A stretch of 64,000 bases of DNA from Pseudarthrobacter sp. W1I19 (lineage in GTDB: Bacteria; Actinomycetota; Actinomycetes; Actinomycetales; Micrococcaceae): positions 1,984,001 to 2,048,000 of the forward strand of contig NZ_JAUSZR010000001.1 of assembly GCF_030817835.1 (NCBI RefSeq). The letters run 5' to 3'. Position 1 is the first letter of the stretch, and each line of letters begins with the position of its first letter. The position numbers were made by a program, and so were the translations under genes. Shown here one piece after another: positions 1 to 8,415 of the stretch. The notes below the pieces were generated by a model. It ran no database searches, was not told the DNA's origin, and worked only from the letters and a program-made list of their open reading frames with translations.

Positions 1-413
1 AGCTTGTAGCCTTTCGGGCGCAGAGCTGACTTCATGACGTCACGGATCAGGGCATCGTTGGCTGCGCGGTGCGAATATCCGCCCTCCACCTCAAGGACGC
101 CGTCAGCGGCAGTGAGCTTCTGTATAAATTTGCCCGCTTCAGATTCGTGGGTGTGGTTGTTGCTATCGGAGTCATCGATACCCTCGAGGAGTTCCACACC
201 CAGCTGGGTAATTTTGGCGGTCCAGGTCGGCCCCTTGCCGGTAATGGTGATGTATCGATCGTCCGCCAAGGCTCGGGCCGATATCCGATGTGAGTAGCCT
301 TCGAAGATGCCACCCGGAGAGCCGTCATTGACCCATTTCAAGACTTGGGACTGTAAAACGCTGAGCGGCTTAGGGTGCTGTGGCAAGGGAATGTCCAATC
401 GGAGTCGGTCCAT
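1..413 (-). CDS. Hypothetical protein, 3' end outside window
   Basis: This reading frame is open on the minus strand from an ATG at 413 through the left edge, so only the N-terminal part (about 137 residues) is present. It begins MDRLRLDIPLPQHPKPL and continues with a mixed alpha/beta-looking sequence including two GYSHR motifs about 70 residues apart. I do not recognise the family. The frame stays open upstream of 413 and a TTG at 458 is an alternative start; neither start has a clear ribosome binding site. It lies just downstream of the membrane-protein gene ending at 467 on the same strand, so the two may be co-transcribed. Confidence 0.5.
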   Translation of the reverse strand, partial: MDRLRLDIPLPQHPKPLSVLQSQVLKWVNDGSPGGIFEGYSHRISARALADDRYITITGKGPTWTAKITQLGVELLEGIDDSDSNNHTHESEAGKFIQKLTAADGVLEVEGGYSHRAANDALIRDVMKSALRPKGYK

Positions 414-466
414 GGCTTCATAACAACGTCCAGAACCAATGATCGACTCAGTCGTCAATGAATGCG

Positions 467-1201
467 TTATTTGGTAGAGCGTGAGAATTGCCTGCTCAGC
501 CGTTGGATCCTTTTGAGCTGTCGCAATGATGCGTAGAACCCTAACCAGTCACGGATCCGGGGTTTGGTCACACCAAGTTCGGAGACGGGATGGTAGTAAT
601 CGCGGTCATTCGGACCGAACGGCTCGGGCTTCCCTTCGCGGTAGGTGATGTAGTCGCAGGGCCGTCGGCCAGGTGCTAAGTGGCGCACGAAGAAGATCGC
701 CGAGCCGTCGTACTCGTCCCCCTCTGGCGCGATGTCTTCTATCCATTTCCATGGGATATGACCAATTTGGGCCACGTTCGGGGCGGGACGATCTGTTCTC
801 GTGAGAGTGCGGTGCCCTCGGTCGTCGTAGTAGCTCTCTATTCCGGACAGGATGACTTCCACTCCGTTGTGAACGATCTCGATTAGTTCCGAGCTTGAAA
901 ACATCCCGCCGCGCCAGGTCACCTTGTTGCTGCCGTCATACCCGCGTTCGTACAGCGCCGCGTTCATTACGATGATTTTGCTGTTCAAACCTTCAGTGCG
1001 GATCGGCTTCAGGACGTCCCACGCCTTGCTCTCCAGTTCACGGACTCGTTCACGTTGCTGGCGGAAGGACAACTGACGGCCTATGTGAAATATGGCTAGT
1101 GTGACGCCGAGCGAAGCCACAGAGATGGAGAGAGAGACGAAATCTACCCAGGAATAGTCACCAGTCACTGTGTAAGTGTACGGAGCGTAGTTCGCAGGCA
1201 T
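467..1201 (-). CDS. Hypothetical single-pass membrane protein
   Basis: A 244-residue protein with one hydrophobic segment near residues 19-40 (VDFVSLSISVASLGVTLAIF), followed by a basic, coiled-coil-like stretch (RQQRERVRELESKAW) and a soluble C-terminal domain of about 170 residues rich in Tyr, Asp and Arg. The layout suggests a small membrane anchor with a cytoplasmic domain. No known family is recognised. The frame is open upstream to 1270, but the ATG at 1201 places the membrane segment at the usual distance from the N terminus. It is divergent from the nuclease-like gene at 1333. Confidence 0.55.
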   Translation of the reverse strand: MPANYAPYTYTVTGDYSWVDFVSLSISVASLGVTLAIFHIGRQLSFRQQRERVRELESKAWDVLKPIRTEGLNSKIIVMNAALYERGYDGSNKVTWRGGMFSSSELIEIVHNGVEVILSGIESYYDDRGHRTLTRTDRPAPNVAQIGHIPWKWIEDIAPEGDEYDGSAIFFVRHLAPGRRPCDYITYREGKPEPFGPNDRDYYHPVSELGVTKPRIRDWLGFYASLRQLKRIQRLSRQFSRSTK

Positions 1202-1332
1202 CAGGCCTAGGACGACCAAATGGAAGGCTAAACGCTTGCGTGTGGTCGTTTCGCAAACGCGTGGCCCCAAGCCGAACCGGGAATCCAGCGCGCCGATCGG
1301 CGGATCTCCGATCTGGTTCGTAGGCTTAGATC

Positions 1333-3081
1333 GTGCCTACTTACGACTGGCCGCTGATTCAGCAGCGAAGTGGTGACTCCATCGAGTCGCTTATTGCAAC
1401 GCTCCTTCGTCGTGAATACAACGACGTGCGGCAGACTAAGCCTTCACAAGGTGATGGCGGGATTGACATTCTCCGCCTAACAGCTGATGGGCTCGAGGTT
1501 TGGCAGGTCAAAGGCTTCACCACAGCGATGACAGACAAGCGGTTCCGCCATGTCAAAGAGTCTTGGAAACGTTTCGTGGACGTTCATGTCACACCGGGTG
1601 AACAGCGAATTGTCCGCTACCATCTGGTCACGCCGTGGACACCTACCGAGGAGCGCGTCGCTCAGCTCGAAGAGCTCACTATGGAAGCGGGGTTCCTTTG
1701 CCAGTGGGACAGTGATGCCTTCATCGCGGGTCTGGCAGACCGCTATCCCGAGACCATGAATCGGTTCACTTACGGCGAAGCGGTGTTGGAACAGTTCGTT
1801 AGCCAGAAGGCCATGCTCGCGTCCTCGCCGGTCGAAAGAGGCGAGTCGGTGAAGATGCTCGATGCCATAGAGGCCCGGCAGGATGCCGTTGATGCCCTCC
1901 GCGACACAATCCACGACAACTACCGGATCGAGCACGGTACCCGAACAGTAGCCAACAGCCAGGAAATCCCCTTGCCGTTCGATGATGACCCCGCGGTTTT
2001 TCACCATATGACCTACCTCGGAGATTCCCGCTGGAAATACGAATCCGTTGTGCCGCGCACGCCAAACGCTGCTGAGATTGACCCCATCAGCATGGATGTC
2101 GAGTTTCTGACGACTCCCGGGACACCCGAGTACGATGCAGTACGGGCATGGGAAGAGTGGGGTACTCCGTTCCAGGACGTGCGGGTGAGGACAACAACAA
2201 CTGGTGGACCATTTGCTCACGCCGAGCCGGTGGAGTCGGTCGTGTCCATCATCGAGAAACGGCGTGTCGATGCGCCCCAGCTCTATCTGCGATGCGTTGC
2301 GAGCAACGGCCAGCGTCGATTCCGGATGGCATTGGTCGTCGCCTCGCAAACAGTTGGTACACAAACAGGCTGGCTGCGGCTAGTCCTCGACACACCGGAA
2401 CGTACGCTCAACTTCGAGCTTCGTTTCAAACAAGGGGAAGGCACAGAAGCGAAGGCTGGGATGGGAAACGTTGACGGACGTGATCCAGAGACCGTCTGCG
2501 ACGAGCTCGAGATGCTGGTTGGTATCCACGAAAGCGACGTCATCTCAGTGGAGACTGCCACCGGGGATCCGCTTCTTCGAGCGCATGGCACCGTTTTACC
2601 CACGGCACTGGATGCCCTGTACCTTCCTGTCGCTCGCCACCTCACTTCGCTGCAAGTTCGCACAGCTCCCGCATTTGTCATGCCATCGATCGACGAGATC
2701 ACCGATGGTCAGTTCCGGCACCTCGCGCTCCTTGCAACCATCTATGACGGCATTCCTCATAGCTGGAGCTGGACGGAACTCAGGTTCCAGGTTCCAGAGG
2801 ACGATACCGAGGCAGAATCCATTAGGACCGTAGTCATCGACGCTATCGCCGGTCGCGGGACCATAGTGCAGGTGGAGACACCGGTCTTCACCTTGGGGAA
2901 CCGGACCTACACGATCGATCATCCCCTCGCCAGTACTACACATTCGGTTCAGCTTGAACCAGGCGTCGATCCCGCAACGCTAAAATCCGGGGACACATTC
3001 CGGCTCTTGCCCGGGACGGACGACTCGGTCGCAACGGCAAAGGTTGTCGATTGGACGCCCGGGAGCATCCAGTTCAACTAG
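1333..3081 (+). CDS. PD-(D/E)XK nuclease-like protein, paralogue 1
   Basis: A 582-residue protein starting with GTG. Residues 13-25 (SGDSIESLIATLL), GDGGID at 40-45 and EVWQVK at 55-60 match the helix-Glu, D and QxK signature of Mrr-like or restriction-endonuclease-fold (PD-(D/E)XK) domains. A linker of about 100 residues follows, then a long beta-rich C-terminal region. The next gene has the same architecture and matching blocks throughout: here TPEYDAVRAWEEWGTPFQDV, there SAEQQAFEEWRKYGKPLTAD. So these are full-length tandem paralogues. The nuclease assignment rests on the motif. The C-terminal region matches no family I know. A role in defence against foreign DNA is inferred from the fold and neighbours only. 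Confidence 0.7.
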   Translation: MPTYDWPLIQQRSGDSIESLIATLLRREYNDVRQTKPSQGDGGIDILRLTADGLEVWQVKGFTTAMTDKRFRHVKESWKRFVDVHVTPGEQRIVRYHLVTPWTPTEERVAQLEELTMEAGFLCQWDSDAFIAGLADRYPETMNRFTYGEAVLEQFVSQKAMLASSPVERGESVKMLDAIEARQDAVDALRDTIHDNYRIEHGTRTVANSQEIPLPFDDDPAVFHHMTYLGDSRWKYESVVPRTPNAAEIDPISMDVEFLTTPGTPEYDAVRAWEEWGTPFQDVRVRTTTTGGPFAHAEPVESVVSIIEKRRVDAPQLYLRCVASNGQRRFRMALVVASQTVGTQTGWLRLVLDTPERTLNFELRFKQGEGTEAKAGMGNVDGRDPETVCDELEMLVGIHESDVISVETATGDPLLRAHGTVLPTALDALYLPVARHLTSLQVRTAPAFVMPSIDEITDGQFRHLALLATIYDGIPHSWSWTELRFQVPEDDTEAESIRTVVIDAIAGRGTIVQVETPVFTLGNRTYTIDHPLASTTHSVQLEPGVDPATLKSGDTFRLLPGTDDSVATAKVVDWTPGSIQFN

Positions 3082-3202
3082 TTCCCAGCGAATCGTTGCG
3101 TGAACAGGTGGACGGGCGACGCCCGGTAGGGTCGGAGGCAGAGAATCACCCACTCGGCGAATTCGTCGAGTGTGAAGCCTTGTTGGCGCAAGGAGGCCAT
3201 GG

Positions 3203-5014
3203 ATGGCGCGTATCGAGTGGACAGCACTGAGCGGTGATGAAGTCGAGACCGTCGTCTCGATGCTCATATTCAACGAGCATCCGAGGGCATCACGCATTCG
3301 CCCGTCGCGGGGCGACTTCGGTATTGACGTACTCGTCCCGCACGCTGAAAGTAGTTCGTCCTCGGATGTGTATCAGATCAAGAAGTTCGCCACGAACTTG
3401 AGTTCTAATCAAAAGAGTCAAATCGAGGACTCACTTCAGCGTGTATTGGTGGGACTGCTGCGCCGTGATATTGCTCTTGCTGACTGGTACTTAGTTATGC
3501 CTCTTGACCCGACCATTGAGAACGCACTCGACTGGTTCGCGGAGATGCCCGACGCTGTTATCGCTCGGATGTCCGTCGATGAGAAGCTTGCGCTATCAGC
3601 GGAGGAGATTGCGAAGATTCAGGCTTGGCGTCGGGCACCTGGGCGGATCATCGAGTGGAAGGGCTTAACCTACTGCGAAAACCTTGCAAGCAAGTTCTGG
3701 TTCGTAGCGGACTACTACCTCCACGGTGGAAGCGAGCGAATCAAGAGCGCTGTGGCTGAGGTCGCGAAGATACTCCAGCGCGACGTAACCCTGCCCGATG
3801 CGGGCACCGATGCGGCCAGCTCATCGATAATCGAACCCGGAGAACTACGTGAACATCTTGGCCGATTGAGCCGCGTGCTGGACGGTGACCCCCACTTCCG
3901 GTACGGGGTCAGCGTCGACCCGGCAGCGCCGCAGCTGCATCATGAACCGGGGCTCCTAGCAGCAGCTCAGGATATTGCGCCTGACGGCACGTGCATCACG
4001 TTCCGCATCTATGAACGGTTCGCGGAGGCCGTGAACGAGCGGCCGATCCCGATCAAGGTGAGGTTTCAATTTGAACCGGGTAGTGCCGAGCAACAGGCAT
4101 TCGAGGAATGGCGCAAGTACGGCAAGCCGTTGACAGCCGACGTCGCCGTCGACTCAGACCTTCCGGGAGGGCTCGGGGGTTCTTTCGAAAACGCGACCGC
4201 GAGCATTTCAGCTGCTGGTGGTGGGGCAAAGGGCGAGACTCGATATCGGATTGTCTCTCCGGAGGGGACGGCGGTTGCCGAACTCCGGTTCGCGGTGACA
4301 TCCACCAGGGGACTGGACGGCGCAGGCGTATATGTCAAAGGACATGACACCTCCGGCACAGTGTCGATCGAAGGGCATTTCGATGCAAACGATCGGTCCG
4401 GCAAGATCGAGTTCTCGTTCAGTGACACAGCGGGCCGGGAAGTAACAGAGGTCGCCGACGCAGTCGAGTTTGTCGCAAATCTCTCGCAGCCGAACAGGCT
4501 CCAAATCGCGGGCAAATACGGACCGTTCCAGGACCTCCATGACACCCCGGAAGTTGAAGCACCGCTCCCACCGTTCGTTGCGAGGTACATCACTGCCCTC
4601 GCTGCGCTCCAACCCCATACGGCAACGCCGATTGTGGTGCCCGACCTGGCAACGGTTACCGGGAAGTTCGCTCAACGCGTGCTAACGGCAGCGAAGCTTC
4701 TCGACGGGCAGACGATCGTCGGCACGTGGAAGCCGTTCGAGTTCGAGATCAACGGCGATGCCTCGATCGATACCAACGGTCATTACCAGTTAGCGACGAT
4801 CGATGCATTGACTGTGGAAGTTGGCAACCAAACGCTGACACTCGGAGCTACCCAGAACACGCTCCTTTCCGCAAAACTGACGGATCTCGGAGACGGACGG
4901 CTTCGCGCGGAGCCGCACCTGAACGATACAGGTCAGCAGACTTTCGCTCCCGGCGAGCCGATTCCGCCCGCTGGCCGTGCACCGGTTCGCTCTCGTCCAA
5001 CACCCGAGGAATAA
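3203..5014 (+). CDS. PD-(D/E)XK nuclease-like protein, paralogue 2
   Basis: A 603-residue protein with a strong ribosome binding site (AGGAGG at 3191-3196) before ATG 3203. It repeats the design of the preceding gene: SGDEVETVVSMLI at 10-22, GDFGID at 37-42 and DVYQIK at 55-60 form the PD-(D/E)XK-like core. A helical middle is followed by a beta-rich C-terminal half whose blocks align with those of paralogue 1. The spacing from paralogue 1 is 121 bp, so one transcript is possible. The sequences have diverged strongly while keeping the catalytic motif, which suggests that both are functional and perhaps form a heteromer. The C terminus ends in a Pro/Arg-rich tail. Confidence 0.7.
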   Translation: MARIEWTALSGDEVETVVSMLIFNEHPRASRIRPSRGDFGIDVLVPHAESSSSSDVYQIKKFATNLSSNQKSQIEDSLQRVLVGLLRRDIALADWYLVMPLDPTIENALDWFAEMPDAVIARMSVDEKLALSAEEIAKIQAWRRAPGRIIEWKGLTYCENLASKFWFVADYYLHGGSERIKSAVAEVAKILQRDVTLPDAGTDAASSSIIEPGELREHLGRLSRVLDGDPHFRYGVSVDPAAPQLHHEPGLLAAAQDIAPDGTCITFRIYERFAEAVNERPIPIKVRFQFEPGSAEQQAFEEWRKYGKPLTADVAVDSDLPGGLGGSFENATASISAAGGGAKGETRYRIVSPEGTAVAELRFAVTSTRGLDGAGVYVKGHDTSGTVSIEGHFDANDRSGKIEFSFSDTAGREVTEVADAVEFVANLSQPNRLQIAGKYGPFQDLHDTPEVEAPLPPFVARYITALAALQPHTATPIVVPDLATVTGKFAQRVLTAAKLLDGQTIVGTWKPFEFEINGDASIDTNGHYQLATIDALTVEVGNQTLTLGATQNTLLSAKLTDLGDGRLRAEPHLNDTGQQTFAPGEPIPPAGRAPVRSRPTPEE

Positions 5015-5137
5015 GACTGATCATCCTTGAATAGACCCGGTCGCCGGGTTCGCACCTGACGGTTGGGTCCCATGAGGCTGTCTCAGGAGGCCGGATCTCG
5101 GCTCTTCGCACTTCCGTTGCACTCCACGTGAAGACTG

Positions 5138-5422
5138 CTATGTGGTCTGCCGCCTGTCTGTGTCCGGGAATTCACGGAGCGTGGCTGCTATGGCCCTGAC
5201 GGCGGCCGGGTCTTCCGCCCAGGATTGGCCTGTCCGGGTACAGGCGTGGAAGCTGGTCACTTTCGAATGTTTGGCTGCCTCAGCGAGTTCGTCCCATGCG
5301 CATCGCAGATCCTCCGGGAGTTCCGGCGGCAAGGGCTCATTCGGGGCCGCCGGGGCTTCGGGAGCGCTCACTTTAGGAGCCGTGGTTGCAGCTTTTCGCT
5401 GAAAGAGGTTTCTGAGGCCCAT
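5138..5422 (-). CDS. Small hypothetical protein
   Basis: A 94-residue protein beginning MGLRNLFQRKAAT, with an Ala/Pro-rich linker at about 15-35 and a helical C-terminal domain (ELPEDLRCAWDELAEAAKHS onward). The ATG at 5422 was chosen over an upstream start at 5467 because it is preceded by GGGAGAC at proper spacing. The basic N terminus and low-complexity linker resemble small actinobacterial proteins of unknown role. It stands alone between the nuclease-like pair and the DUF6308 gene. Confidence 0.6.
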   Translation of the reverse strand: MGLRNLFQRKAATTAPKVSAPEAPAAPNEPLPPELPEDLRCAWDELAEAAKHSKVTSFHACTRTGQSWAEDPAAVRAIAATLREFPDTDRRQTT

Positions 5423-5711
5423 TTCTGTCTCCCTTCTGACGACGGGGAGCACATGGCCAGGCTTCATGAAGGCTTCCGGCAGACAGCGGCGCAGTCATTG
5501 ATCCCCCCAATAGTCGAGCTTCCATTCTGATCGGCCCAACAGCTTAGTGTTTATCACTCTTGGGCAACTGGATGCTCGCAGGGCTCGCACCGCTCCGGGC
5601 GTCCGCTTCGCGGCCGGCTGTTGGGTCCAGGGCACCCGTCGCAGAGCTCCGGACCCGTGGCCCTGTTGTGTCTGGGCTGTTTTTGGCTGCTGTCGTTATT
5701 GAATGCAGGCC

Positions 5712-6350
5712 TCAGCGGGACCAACTGAGAATGTCCAGGATGCGCAAGTCGCTCAGGTCCGACAGCCTATTGATGTCAGCATCCTGATTGGCCAGGTCTT
5801 GCCGAAGCTTCGCGAGGGCGTCTTTGTTAGCGACGACGTCGTTGCGGATGGCACCCCAATACATGCGCTTGAAACCGCGTTGTTCGTAGTGTTTCGCCGC
5901 AGCCAGCGCCGGGGCTCGGTAGAGCTCCATCAGACGTGAATCCAGGATGGGGAATAGGTGCGGGCGCTTGAAGTGTAGAACCTTGGAGGCTTTGGCCCAA
6001 CTCACTCCGTGAATGTCTGTGATGAGGGAGTAGAGCTTTTGCATCGCATCGTACTGTCCCTCCTCAATGGCTGGGTCGGCGTCTTCGATTCGGGCGGTAG
6101 ACGCGACTGCTGCCCAGTTCTCCCTCCAACTCGTGGATCGCTTTTCCAATTCGGACTGCTCCGCACGAGTGAACCGTGAGTGAATAACTCGTGTTGTCCA
6201 AATCTCGTCCGCGGTGAGAATGTTCGGATCGCCTTTGTCGCCAAAGTCGTATTTGAGCAGCGTGCCTGCGTACCGCCTGCTGTATTCCGTTAGCGTTTTG
6301 AGTGGCCCAGCAATAGTGTGGCCGGCGATGTTGATATTGGTGGTCGTCAT
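5712..6350 (-). CDS. DUF6308 family protein
   Basis: A 212-residue protein (start MTTTNINIAG at 6350). The central segment GVSWAKASKVLHFKRPHLFP followed by ILDSR, and the closing SDLSDLRILDILSW, are the features I associate with DUF6308: a compact helical protein resembling helix-hairpin-helix or DNA-glycosylase-like folds, function unknown. A more distal start at 6416 is possible but adds a basic stretch unlike the family. DUF6308 genes are often found among accessory genes, which fits the neighbourhood. Confidence 0.65.
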   Translation of the reverse strand: MTTTNINIAGHTIAGPLKTLTEYSRRYAGTLLKYDFGDKGDPNILTADEIWTTRVIHSRFTRAEQSELEKRSTSWRENWAAVASTARIEDADPAIEEGQYDAMQKLYSLITDIHGVSWAKASKVLHFKRPHLFPILDSRLMELYRAPALAAAKHYEQRGFKRMYWGAIRNDVVANKDALAKLRQDLANQDADINRLSDLSDLRILDILSWSR

Positions 6351-6490
6351 TGTCACTCGTTTCTGGTGCCTGAAGCGGCCTAGCCATGTGTTGGACCCAT
6401 TGTGGCTCAGACCCATGCGTTATGACGGCGGACACTTCTCCGCCAGTGAAAGTACGTGCGTTTGGATGTCTAGGCCTCATTCCTTCCAGC

Positions 6491-7009
6491 TCAGCGCTTG
6501 GGCGGGAGGTCCTTGATGTCCTCGTGCGCAGTCCAGATCCGGCTGAGCACCATGAGAACGTTCATAATGAGGTGGACGACAAGCCCCACGAGTATGCCTA
6601 CCCAAAGCGGCTCGAGGGCTGTATCTGGTTTCTGCGTGGCGGCGGCTGAGGCTAAGAGAACAACGAGAACCAGCCCCGTGATCACAGTCCAGGCCGCGTT
6701 GGTCATCAGTTCGTCAACGGTCCGGGCAAGCTGCTGCTCGGGACGAATCTTCTCGTCGCGTCGGATCTTGACGCTGAAATTGAACACATTGACCAAGAGC
6801 GCAACGAGCAAGCCGGAGAACACCGACGCCCCGGTCAGTAGACTGCCCACCGAATACACCGCCGGACCCCAGACTGCTGACAGCACTCCGATGCCGATCG
6901 GAAGTCCTACGAACGCAAGAATGTCGCGGGCGACAACTTTCCGGCTATAGCCAGTAAACGTGCCGAACTGGGCTCTTGCGATTTCGATGAGGTTGATCTT
7001 GTTGCTCAT
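6491..7009 (-). CDS. Four-helix membrane protein, second gene of a coupled pair
   Basis: A 172-residue protein with four predicted membrane segments: about residues 31-48 (LAFVGLPIGIGVLSAVWG), 53-76, 107-124 (AWTVITGLVLVVLLASAA) and 137-158. It ends in a short charged tail, EDIKDLPPKR. It starts five bases after the stop of the 300-residue gene upstream (7015-7917), so translation is probably coupled. No transporter motif is visible. Small multi-helix proteins paired with a soluble partner occur in abortive-infection systems (RexB and KwaA are examples of the arrangement), but no homology to those is claimed. Confidence 0.65.
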   Translation of the reverse strand: MSNKINLIEIARAQFGTFTGYSRKVVARDILAFVGLPIGIGVLSAVWGPAVYSVGSLLTGASVFSGLLVALLVNVFNFSVKIRRDEKIRPEQQLARTVDELMTNAAWTVITGLVLVVLLASAAATQKPDTALEPLWVGILVGLVVHLIMNVLMVLSRIWTAHEDIKDLPPKR

Positions 7010-7014
7010 GCTGG

Positions 7015-7917
7015 TCAGCCATCGATGCGAAGCCGGGTCAGTTGAGCGCCGATGATATCGCGAGCCACACTCCGGAACGACTCATCACCTGGCCGTACGT
7101 TGCTGTTGGCTTCGATTTCCCAGGCGAACCGCGGCCAGTCGTCGCCGATGTGAATCGTCCGGCGACGCTTGTCCTTTTCGACAACGACTCTGGTTTCTTC
7201 AATATCCCCTTCGTCCACGGCGACGCTTAGGACCTGATTGGCGGGAAGGCGCCCGTCTGATCGGAGCTGATCCAGCCAGCGCCGAGGAAGTACGTCGCCG
7301 CGGCGGTCTGGGCGGATGTCATAAAGTTCCTTCGTCGGGCGGCCAGCTCGATTACCTTCGGCGGGCTTGCGCGCGACGAACGTCAATTCGCGGAGGTTGG
7401 CCCCATCGAGGAACTCATTCCATGCATCGGCATCCTCGACATAGTCAATTTCGAGGCGATAGCCGTCATGACGCGAACCGAACCATTTCTTGAAGTCGGA
7501 GGTCAGCACACCGGACGAGCTCAGACGCCCAATCTGCTCATGGGCGATATAGCTGAAGGATCCGTTCAACGGCACACGATGGAGCAGACGCAGGGCATCG
7601 CTGGCCACTTCATTGCCGGCGATACTTCCTGTCTGGGAGCCTGTGTTGGAGTCACGGACGCGGCGTGAGTTTCCGAAGTGACCGTAGTCGAGCTCGCATT
7701 CCACCTCGCGCTTGGTTGCGCGCAATTTCTTGGACTCAACAGTGAGGAACCGCTCTCGGTGTCGCACGCCTCCGGAGCTCCGGATTCCATCTACGTACAC
7801 ATCCCATTCAGTCAGTAGGTCGTTGGACTCCGGCCCGAAATTTGACGGGTGGACTTCCTGATCTGTCTGGTTGTGAACTATGCGGACCTGGAGAAGTCCG
7901 ATGGTGTGCTGCGGCAT
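7015..7917 (-). CDS. Hypothetical soluble protein, first gene of a coupled pair
   Basis: A 300-residue soluble protein preceded by AAGGGGAC before its ATG. The N-terminal half is beta-rich (GLLQVRIVHNQ, WDVYVDG). A central segment near FSYIAHEQIGRLSSSGVLTS may be a mixed helical sensor domain. The C-terminal half is strongly charged (EETRVVVEKDKRRRTIHIGD). No family is recognised. The five-base gap to the downstream four-helix membrane protein suggests they act together, possibly as a cytosolic sensor and a membrane effector; that pairing is inference. It sits near the nuclease-like and HNH genes. Confidence 0.6.
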   Translation of the reverse strand: MPQHTIGLLQVRIVHNQTDQEVHPSNFGPESNDLLTEWDVYVDGIRSSGGVRHRERFLTVESKKLRATKREVECELDYGHFGNSRRVRDSNTGSQTGSIAGNEVASDALRLLHRVPLNGSFSYIAHEQIGRLSSSGVLTSDFKKWFGSRHDGYRLEIDYVEDADAWNEFLDGANLRELTFVARKPAEGNRAGRPTKELYDIRPDRRGDVLPRRWLDQLRSDGRLPANQVLSVAVDEGDIEETRVVVEKDKRRRTIHIGDDWPRFAWEIEANSNVRPGDESFRSVARDIIGAQLTRLRIDG

Positions 7918-8144
7918 GCGTCCCCTTGTTTGAGACCGTCCTCGGTGCTTAAGGAACGGTCTGATGTGCTGCCACCCCCACGTGCGGAAGGAATGACACT
8001 ACTCACATTAGTGGGCGCCACCGACAGGAAGTCCCCGATGGCGACCAGACCATAACCAAGGAGATCATCCACATACTGCATTTCTGCCTCCGGAACCGGG
8101 ACGCATCCACACAGACGATGGTTCCATGCCCCGAAGAGAACAAG

Positions 8145-8363
8145 ATGTCGCCGCGCTTCCTGACCATCGATCAGGTAGCGAGGGCGCTCCACATCGGCCA
8201 ACCCTTGGTAGCGGCCTGGTGGCGAGCGGCGAACTGCGTGGCTTTCAGTTGGGCGGAAAGTATGGCGGATTGGCGCGCTAGCGCCGTCGAGGACTACATC
8301 TCCATGGTGCACCGTCACCGTCTCACTGCTGAACGGTTGGCAGCCGGTGAGCTCCTGGACTGA
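8145..8363 (+). CDS. Excisionase-like HTH protein with two compensating indels
   Basis: A 72-residue product. The start MSPRFLTIDQVARALHIG and the end AVEDYISMVHRHRLTAERLA match small helix-turn-helix (excisionase/MerR-like) DNA-binding proteins. The middle as read (WWRAANCVAFSWAES) does not fit the family. Reading the same bases one frame over gives VASGELRGFQLGGKYG, which is the usual recognition segment. A missing C near 8215-8217 (GGCCTGG) and an extra G near 8265-8268 (GGCGGAT) would explain this, with the frame restored afterwards. Either the gene is slightly damaged or the sequence carries two homopolymer errors. The ATG at 8145 has a purine-rich GAAGAGAA upstream. Confidence 0.6.
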   Translation: MSPRFLTIDQVARALHIGQPLVAAWWRAANCVAFSWAESMADWRASAVEDYISMVHRHRLTAERLAAGELLD

Positions 8364-8415
8364 AGTCCTGAGAGCCGATTCCGTCCTCCAGCCCTGGCAC
8401 CTGGATAATCATCCC

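Noticed and set aside
1477..2364. Minus-strand open frame of 295 codons
   Set aside because: It lies entirely within the nuclease-like gene on the other strand and has no family features; it is a shadow of GC-rich coding DNA.
5099..5132. GGCTCTTCGCACTTCCG as a solo ISL3 end
   Set aside because: It resembles the start of ISL3 ends, but no second end, transposase or target duplication was found near it.
6491..7917. Naming the coupled pair Rex or Kiwa
   Set aside because: Only the layout agrees; gene order differs from Kiwa and no shared sequence motif could be seen.
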